A program made the translations under genes and the position numbers. The notes beneath the pieces were generated by a model. The model did not search any database. It had not been told where the DNA came from and saw only the letters and a program-made list of their open reading frames with translations. Source: CBDBND01 sp965262665 (GTDB lineage Bacteria > Pseudomonadota > Alphaproteobacteria > Rhodospirillales > Rhodospirillaceae). Taken from it: a DNA stretch of 64,000 nucleotides. Positions 58,957-64,000 of this stretch are shown piece after piece (positions within the stretch are counted from its first letter, which is position 1; the number at the start of each line of letters is the position of its first letter). The stretch is taken from the NCBI GenBank assembly GCA_965262665.1, contig CBDHFR010000004.1, forward strand, positions 2,604,001 to 2,668,000, given 5' to 3'.

Positions 58957-59933
58957 GGTATCGCGCATCCGAGAAGCTGGAGATCATCCGCCTGGTCGAG
59001 CAGTCCCACCTGGGCGTCGGGTCCACTTTGGACAAGCTGGGCATTCCGAAGACCACCTTTTATCGCTGGTACGATCGTTTTCTGGCCTTTGGCGACGCCG
59101 GTCTTGAGGATCGCAACAGCAGCCCGGGCCGGGTATGGAACCGGATCCCGGATGATGTCCGGGGGCAGATCATCGATCTTGCCCTGGAGGAGACACAACT
59201 GTCGCCCCGGGAACTGGCCGTCAGGTTTACGGACACCAGGGGCTACTTTGTCTCGGAAGCCTCGGTTTATCGGCTTCTCAAAGCCCACGACCTGATCACC
59301 AGCCCCGCTTTCGTGATCATCAAGGCAGCCGATGAGTTCCGCGACAAGACCACGGCGCCGAACCAGCTGTGGCAGACCGACTTCACCTCTCTCAAGGTCA
59401 TCGGCTGGGGCTGGTTTTATCTGTCGACCATCTTGGACGACTATTCCCGCTACATCATTGCTTGGAAGCTCTGCACCAACATGACGGCGGACGATGTGAC
59501 GGCAACACTGAAGTTGGCGCTAGAAGCCTCAGGCTGCAATCGCGCCAATGTCGTCCACAAGCCGAGGCTGCTCAGCGACAACGGCTCGTCCTATATCTCC
59601 AGCGATCTGGCTGAATGGCTCGGGGACCACGGTATGGATCACGTTCGGGGCGCACCGTATCACCCGCAAACCCAGGGCAAGATCGAGCGCTGGCATCAAA
59701 CGCTGAAGAACCGGATCCTGCTTGAAAATTATTATCTACCCGGCGATCTCGAAAACCAGATCAGCGCCTTCGTCGATCGCTACAACAACCAACGCTACCA
59801 CGAGAGCATCGGCAACGTAACTCCAGCCGACGCCTACTTTGGACGCCACACCGCCAGCATCGAAAAGAGAAAAAAGATCAAAAAACTGACCACCCAAAAC
59901 CGCCGCTTGAACCATCAACGCCAAGCGGCTTAA
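58953..59933 (+). CDS. IS orfB, DDE transposase (copy 2)
   Basis: 326 residues, identical to copies 1 and 3: WQTDFTSLKV, LLSDNGSSY and KIERWHQTLK carry the DDE triad. Complete. Confidence 0.92.
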   Translation: MRYRASEKLEIIRLVEQSHLGVGSTLDKLGIPKTTFYRWYDRFLAFGDAGLEDRNSSPGRVWNRIPDDVRGQIIDLALEETQLSPRELAVRFTDTRGYFVSEASVYRLLKAHDLITSPAFVIIKAADEFRDKTTAPNQLWQTDFTSLKVIGWGWFYLSTILDDYSRYIIAWKLCTNMTADDVTATLKLALEASGCNRANVVHKPRLLSDNGSSYISSDLAEWLGDHGMDHVRGAPYHPQTQGKIERWHQTLKNRILLENYYLPGDLENQISAFVDRYNNQRYHESIGNVTPADAYFGRHTASIEKRKKIKKLTTQNRRLNHQRQAA

Positions 59934-60006
59934 CATCAAACAAAGATGAGCCCGATCCTCCCTTATGAAACACGCTCAACAGTCCCATTTGTTTTGATGA
60001 CGGACA

Positions 60007-60123
60007 GTCGTTGTCGTCACGGCTTAAGATTTTGACGTCCGTTTCCCAGGCTGGATTGGGTTCCTTGCCGTGTGTCCACGGGATGCTTTGGGCTTGGACG
60101 AAACAAGTATGTGGGCGGGCCAT
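60007..60123 (-). pseudogene. Cupin (DUF4437-like) gene 2, first 39 codons
   Basis: Minus strand from ATG 60123: MARPHTCFVQAQSIPWTHGK, then AWETDVKILSRDDND, then the IS copy 2 end. It parallels the N-terminus of the cupin at 62912 (MPRPHCMFIQAQDVPWEKGS, DLDIKVLSRD). It follows the NTF2-like stop by 11 bp, so it was the next gene of that operon. Confidence 0.75.
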
Positions 60124-60134
60124 GCGTTGGGTCC

Positions 60135-60524
60135 TCAATCTTCCGCTACACTTTCTCGGGGGCGGAATTTAGCCATGTCACTCCATACACGCATGTCGAC
60201 AATTTTTCCGTGGGCCACTTCGAAACGGTCAATATATCGCACCCCTTCGAACGTTGTATCGTCGTTCCACGTGCCGGACATGGACCCCATGGCATAGACC
60301 ACCGTTGAGTCTTCATCCTGAATGACTTCGTAAGAATCTGTCAGTTTCTTTGCGCCCTTGTGGCGGCCTTTGGAAAAGGCTGCAAATTCACCGGGTGATG
60401 TGAAGATGTGGCCGCCGGTAACGGTCATTCTAAAACCGTTGCCTAATTGCTCATTGGCAGCATCAATATCCCGCCGCCCTAAAGCATCAAGGAATGCCTT
60501 CACCGTATCCACAGCGTCTGACAT
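60135..60524 (-). CDS. NTF2-like / SnoaL-type protein
   Basis: A 129-residue protein of the nuclear transport factor 2 fold (SnoaL-like): MSDAVDTVKAFLDALGRRDI DAANEQLGNGF, then GHIFTSPGEFAAFSKGRHKG, VVYAMGSMSGTWNDDTTFEG VRYIDRFEVAHGKIVDMRVW. Such proteins are small cone-shaped enzymes (cyclases, isomerases, dehydratases) or binding proteins. ATG 60524 has GGAGGG 8 nt upstream and is preferred over GTG 60536. It stands between two cupin genes in the minus-strand cluster with the ThDP enzyme, which suggests a catabolic role for an aromatic or oxo-acid substrate (inference). Confidence 0.82.
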   Translation of the reverse strand: MSDAVDTVKAFLDALGRRDIDAANEQLGNGFRMTVTGGHIFTSPGEFAAFSKGRHKGAKKLTDSYEVIQDEDSTVVYAMGSMSGTWNDDTTFEGVRYIDRFEVAHGKIVDMRVWSDMAKFRPRESVAED

Positions 60525-60545
60525 GCCACCCTCCACCCAAAAGAG

Positions 60546-61139
60546 TTAATAGAGAGTACGACGAACCGGTGGTTTGGCGTAAGGCTTTACTGCTTCCGGC
60601 ACGACTGGGTTGTATGGAGCATCGTGATCTACTGGGATGCCGTCCTGACCGAATTCATTGGCCAATTTGCCGCCGACGGTTCTAATAAACATCATAAATT
60701 CGGTGTGAGATCCGTACGGACCATGGAAGTGCCCGGGTTCCCACCAGGCGTAGGAACCCGGGCACATCACGCCCACATCGTTAATGGCGTACTCGCCAGC
60801 AAGCACGTACATTTCTTGTACTGCCGGGTGGGTCCACTGTTTCTCCATGTAACGGAAGGGCAGCGCCGCGTAGAGGATGCTGATTTCTCCGGTGTAAGGG
60901 TCTTCCCTGAGCGGCCTCACACCCGTGCCCATGAGGTAACGGGTGTAGGGGTTTTCCGTCCAACCTTCCAGGCCATCGGGTGCGACATCGATGCGCTCGA
61001 TCAAGAGTTTTTCATCGTACAAACCTTCGAGAGACTCACCCTGTATTTCTTCGGCCATGCCCGAGAGCATGGTTAGCGCAACAACACCGCTCGGCCCCAC
61101 GGATACGGACTTGCGAACGTAGCCCGCTGGCAGGTGAGC
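60546..61139 (-). pseudogene. Cupin (DUF4437-like) gene 1, C-terminal part, 5' cut by IS copy 3
   Basis: Frame enters from the IS with AHLPAGYVRKSVSVGPSGVV and reads MGTGVRPLREDPYTGEISIL, QWTHPAVQEMYVLAGEYAIN (second cupin strand), CPGSYAWWEPGHFHGPYGSH (HxHxxxxG-like metal site with E), and ends KPPVRRTLY. Its N-terminal part is at 62652-62912, on the far side of the IS; the 9-bp repeat CAGGTGAGC (61131-61139 and 62652-62660) is the target duplication. The reassembled protein would be about 282 residues with two cupin barrels. Confidence 0.85.
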
Positions 61140-61212
61140 TGTCCGTCATCAAAACAAATGGGACTGTTGAGCGTGTTTCATAAGGGAGGATCGGGCTCAT
61201 CTTTGTTTGATG

Positions 61213-62193
61213 TTAAGCCGCTTGGCGTTGATGGTTCAAGCGGCGGTTTTGGGTGGTCAGTTTTTTGATCTTTTTTCTCTTTTCGATGCTGGCGGTGTGG
61301 CGTCCAAAGTAGGCGTCGGCTGGAGTTACGTTGCCGATGCTCTCGTGGTAGCGTTGGTTGTTGTAGCGATCGACGAAGGCGCTGATCTGGTTTTCGAGAT
61401 CGCCGGGTAGATAATAATTTTCAAGCAGGATCCGGTTCTTCAGCGTTTGATGCCAGCGCTCGATCTTGCCCTGGGTTTGCGGGTGATACGGTGCGCCCCG
61501 AACGTGATCCATACCGTGGTCCCCGAGCCATTCAGCCAGATCGCTGGAGATATAGGACGAGCCGTTGTCGCTGAGCAGCCTCGGCTTGTGGACGACATTG
61601 GCGCGATTGCAGCCTGAGGCTTCTAGCGCCAACTTCAGTGTTGCCGTCACATCGTCCGCCGTCATGTTGGTGCAGAGCTTCCAAGCAATGATGTAGCGGG
61701 AATAGTCGTCCAAGATGGTCGACAGATAAAACCAGCCCCAGCCGATGACCTTGAGAGAGGTGAAGTCGGTCTGCCACAGCTGGTTCGGCGCCGTGGTCTT
61801 GTCGCGGAACTCATCGGCTGCCTTGATGATCACGAAAGCGGGGCTGGTGATCAGGTCGTGGGCTTTGAGAAGCCGATAAACCGAGGCTTCCGAGACAAAG
61901 TAGCCCCTGGTGTCCGTAAACCTGACGGCCAGTTCCCGGGGCGACAGTTGTGTCTCCTCCAGGGCAAGATCGATGATCTGCCCCCGGACATCATCCGGGA
62001 TCCGGTTCCATACCCGGCCCGGGCTGCTGTTGCGATCCTCAAGACCGGCGTCGCCAAAGGCCAGAAAACGATCGTACCAGCGATAAAAGGTGGTCTTCGG
62101 AATGCCCAGCTTGTCCAAAGTGGACCCGACGCCCAGGTGGGACTGCTCGACCAGGCGGATGATCTCCAGCTTCTCGGATGCGCGATACCTCAT
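61213..62193 (-). CDS. IS orfB, DDE transposase (copy 3)
   Basis: 326 residues identical to copies 1 and 2, with the DDE triad in WQTDFTSLKV, LLSDNGSSY and KIERWHQTLK. Complete; the clean target duplication suggests the family is active. Confidence 0.92.
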   Translation of the reverse strand: MRYRASEKLEIIRLVEQSHLGVGSTLDKLGIPKTTFYRWYDRFLAFGDAGLEDRNSSPGRVWNRIPDDVRGQIIDLALEETQLSPRELAVRFTDTRGYFVSEASVYRLLKAHDLITSPAFVIIKAADEFRDKTTAPNQLWQTDFTSLKVIGWGWFYLSTILDDYSRYIIAWKLCTNMTADDVTATLKLALEASGCNRANVVHKPRLLSDNGSSYISSDLAEWLGDHGMDHVRGAPYHPQTQGKIERWHQTLKNRILLENYYLPGDLENQISAFVDRYNNQRYHESIGNVTPADAYFGRHTASIEKRKKIKKLTTQNRRLNHQRQAA

Positions 62194-62564
62194 TCCTCGT
62201 CTCCCCCGTGCCCGAGCATGTTTTTTTTGAGAAGACGGTTCTCCAGCGAAAGTTCGGCGACCAACTCCTTCAAGTCGCGCATCTCCTGGCGGAGGCCTTT
62301 AACCTCGCCCGAGGTCGCTTGGCGCCCGGTGTCGCCGGCGAGCCGCTTCTTGCCCGCTTCCAAAAACTCTTTCGACCAGCTGCAATACAGACCCTCGGCG
62401 ATGCCCTCGCGGCGGCACAAGGCGGCGATGCTCTCCTCGCCGCGCAGGCCCGACACCACGATCCGGATCTTCTCCTCAGCCGTATACTGCTTGCGTGTCT
62501 TGCGCCGAAAATCCCGAACCGTTCTCTCCGCCGGGTCGTTCTTGCTCATTAATTTCTGTCTCAT
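62190..62564 (-). CDS. IS orfA, HTH protein (copy 3)
   Basis: 124 residues, identical to copy 2 (RDFRRKT, LYCSWS). Overlaps orfB by 4 bp. Confidence 0.9.
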   Translation of the reverse strand: MRQKLMSKNDPAERTVRDFRRKTRKQYTAEEKIRIVVSGLRGEESIAALCRREGIAEGLYCSWSKEFLEAGKKRLAGDTGRQATSGEVKGLRQEMRDLKELVAELSLENRLLKKNMLGHGGDEE

Positions 62565-62651
62565 CTTCGTTCCCTTCGGTCACTACGATGAGCCAGAAAT
62601 CCTCCGTTATGCAATTACCTCAATTTGTCCCAAAGGCGCTGACGTCAGACA

Positions 62652-62912
62652 CAGGTGAGCATAGGAATACGGTCCGTAGGTCAGGCCATTGATCTCAAGC
62701 TCGCCATCGAGCACCAGCATTTCCACATGACAGGTTACAGAGCGCGGTACCGGCCGGGTCCATCCAGCAGGATAGCGCGTGATCATGGTCGATGCGCCTG
62801 TGTCCTTATCGCGACTCAGCACTTTGATGTCGAGATCATGCCATCCCTCGGACGACCCCTTCTCCCAGGGCACATCTTGCGCCTGTATGAACATGCAATG
62901 CGGTCTTGGCAT
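62652..62912 (-). pseudogene. Cupin (DUF4437-like) gene 1, N-terminal part
   Basis: Starts MPRPHCMFIQAQDVPWEKGS with AGGAGG well placed before the ATG, then LDIKVLSRDKDTGASTMITR, YPAGWTRPVP and VEMLVLDGELEINGLTYGPY SYAHL, the first cupin barrel. Cut by IS copy 3; see 60546-61139 for the rest. It lies 51 bp after the ThDP-enzyme stop in the same direction. Confidence 0.85.
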
Positions 62913-62963
62913 GGGATGGCCTCCTATCCTATCTACGCAGTAACGTCGGTGCGGATGGTGCGG

Positions 62964-63532
62964 TTAGATCACAGCTTCAATCAAGTGAGGCCCCGTATTT
63001 TTCAAACAGGCATTGAAATGATCGGAAAACTGTTTCGCGGTTTCCGCGCACATGGCTTCAACCCCCATGCTTTCAGCAAGTTTGACAAAGTCCAATGTGG
63101 GATCATCCAGGTCCACCAGCCGTTCCAGCTCCGGACTGATCTGGTTCAGACCCAATCGATCAAGTTCCATTTTTAAGACCGCGTAGGACCGGTTAGTAAA
63201 TACTACCGTGGTGACATTGAGCCGTGCCCGCGCCTGGGTCCAAGGAGTCTGGCACGTATACATGGCAGCGCCATCTCCCTGAAGACAGAGAACCTTGCGA
63301 TCGGGGCACGCCACCGCCGCGCCGGTGGCCGCGGTTCCGCCCTGACCGAGACCGCCACCGGTGAGGCCCATCCAATCATGAGGTGCGGCAGACTTGGTAT
63401 GCTCAAAACACGGCACACCAGATGTATTGGCCTCCTCGGAGACGATCATACCCTCGGGCAAGTCGAGCGTTAAAATGGCTGCCGCTTTGGCAGCGGTTAA
63501 CTCCCCCTTGGGACGGTCGGGTATCTGCCGCC
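62964..63532 (-). pseudogene. ThDP-dependent enzyme (acetolactate synthase-like), C-terminal domain
   Basis: Contains ELTAAKAAAILTLDLPEGMI VSEEANTSG, then DWMGLTGGGLGQGGTAATGA, and the ThDP/Mg motif CLQGDGAAMYTCQTPWTQ ... FTNRSYAVLKMELDRLG (GDG to N-x-x-Y). It ends HLIEAVI. This is the pyrophosphate-binding domain of the acetolactate synthase/benzoylformate decarboxylase family. Its N-terminal domain is at 63723-64000, and the central domain is missing, replaced by an IS630 scrap. Confidence 0.88.
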
Positions 63533-63722
63533 CTACAGTCCCGACTGCAACCTGATCGAGATGGCCTTCTCCAAACTCAAGGCGCTCCTGAGAAAGGCCG
63601 CCGCCAGAACCGTCGACGACCTGTGGGACGCCATTGCCGACGCCATCGACGCCTTCACCTCAACCGAATGCGAAAACTACTTCGCTGCCGCCGGATATGA
63701 TCGGGACTAAATTGAATCTGCT
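63533..63722 (+). pseudogene. IS630-family transposase, C-terminal fragment
   Basis: Plus-strand frame SPDCNLIEMAFSKLKALLRK AAARTVDDLWDAIADAID, then STECENYFAAAGYDRD-stop at 63709, and a TGCTCTAG end. NxIEMxFSKLK carries the Glu of the DDE triad. The N-terminal parts are missing. It lies inside the ThDP-enzyme gene on the other strand. Confidence 0.85.
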
Positions 63723-64000
63723 CTAGACACCGGGGCCGCGAAGGCCTCCACGTCGGACATCAACGGCACATTAAACTGCTGGTGATCCCGGCTGTGTTGA
63801 CCGACGACATTCACCACCGGCATGTGCGCTTTTTGCGCGTTGTGCAGGTTAGCCAGACCGTTGGCCAATCCCACGCCTTGATGGAGCAGTGTCATCGCAG
63901 GCTTGCCGGCCATCCGCGCGTACCCGTCCGCTGCGCCCGTCGCTACCGCTTCAAAAATTGTGGAGATAGGACGGATTCGGCCACCGCGTTCAAGGGCGAC
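63723..64000 (-). pseudogene. ThDP-dependent enzyme, N-terminal domain (runs off the window)
   Basis: Minus-strand frame from the window edge: IRPISTIFEAVATGAADGYA RMAGKPAMTLLHQGVGLANG, NAQKAHMPVVNVVGQHSRDH, QQFNVPLMSDVEAFAAPVS. This is the pyrimidine-binding domain of the same family; FEAVATGAADGYARMAGKPA contains the conserved Glu. At 63722 the IS630 end replaces the central domain. The start codon lies right of the window. Confidence 0.85.

Larger units (their letters stand above)
58495..60006 (+). mobile_element. 1512-bp two-gene IS, copy 2
   Basis: Same ends and size as copy 1. Left flank TTTTAGGAC, right flank GTCGTTGTC show no clear target duplication. Its right end truncates a cupin gene at 60007. 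It is inverted with respect to copy 3, 1.1 kb away. Confidence 0.92.
61140..62651 (-). mobile_element. 1512-bp two-gene IS, copy 3, with 9-bp target duplication
   Basis: Inverted relative to copies 1 and 2. It is flanked by CAGGTGAGC on both sides (61131-61139, 62652-62660) and interrupts one cupin gene whose reading frame is continuous when the IS and one duplicate are removed. This is a simple, probably recent transposition, and it fixes the exact ends of the element. Confidence 0.95.

Noticed and set aside
58495..62651. Composite transposon formed by IS copies 2 and 3
   Set aside because: Copy 3 has its own 9-bp target duplication inside a cupin gene, so it inserted alone; no duplication flanks the pair as a unit.
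1..64000. CRISPR array
   Set aside because: The repeats present are dispersed over kilobases and palindromic, not regularly spaced short units with unique spacers; no cas genes are seen.

Overview
The window looks like part of an alphaproteobacterial genome that is heavily loaded with mobile DNA. The evidence is an HslU with an ordinary C-terminal tail, SAM-methyltransferase and TonB-receptor paralogue families, a Tat-exported PhoX phosphatase, tyrosine integrases with an N-terminal arm-binding domain, and IS3/IS30/IS481/IS6/IS21/IS630 debris in GC-rich DNA. The taxon is an inference; no rRNA or marker gene was available to confirm it. Very many genes are truncated, frameshifted or interrupted, so this reads as a genome undergoing IS expansion and gene decay. 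Some frameshifts fall in homopolymers and could be sequencing errors.

Layout. 0-6.8 kb is ordinary chromosome: hslU, a TetR regulator, a secreted alpha/beta hydrolase, and a giant LplT-PlsC-Aas fusion for lysophospholipid recycling. 6.8-14.8 kb is accessory: a phage terminase remnant, an IS3 element with an IS30 inside it, outer-membrane lipoprotein genes, a mismatch uracil-DNA glycosylase, an unusual Lys/Arg-rich lipoprotein, and a decayed IS481. 14.8-18.2 kb holds a small HTH gene remnant, a large serine recombinase and a frameshifted tyrosine integrase. 19.4-22.7 kb is an operon of two tandem sorbosone-dehydrogenase-like exported proteins followed by two tandem ASCH proteins, the second cut by integrase debris. 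24.7-35.2 kb is the most coherent block: two TonB-dependent receptors, two YcnI-like (DUF1775) exported proteins whose predicted mature N-terminus is histidine, a PepSY membrane protein, a DUF423 protein and two exported NAD(P)-binding SDR/NmrA-like proteins. It suggests metal (possibly copper) or metallophore uptake. 35.2-39.3 kb is a debris field (IS6, strawberry-notch helicase, UvrD-type helicases, pRiA4b ORF-3-like). 40-56.3 kb carries three paralogous SAM methyltransferases, two related TonB receptors (one only a C-terminal half), a tRNA-fMet 3' fragment, a LysR gene with an amber stop, a pyruvate/acetoin-type E1 alpha-beta fusion and PhoX. 56.3-64 kb holds plasmid/phage scraps, an unrecognised HNH-like gene, and a minus-strand catabolic cluster (ThDP enzyme, cupin, NTF2-like, second cupin) broken by copies of a 1512-bp IS.

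Repeats are the main structural theme. (A) A short element of about 80 bp (TGTCCCTTCCGAAAACC... ends) occurs about 15 times and encodes, at one end, a degenerate copy of the last codons of the transposase of the intact IS at 45754-46846; it therefore appears to be a non-autonomous derivative of that IS, and it often sits exactly where genes are truncated. (B) A 160-165 bp element with GGCATTGTCAGA ends occurs four times in full plus fragments. (C) A roughly 100-bp segment occurs three times. A 1512-bp IS occurs three times.
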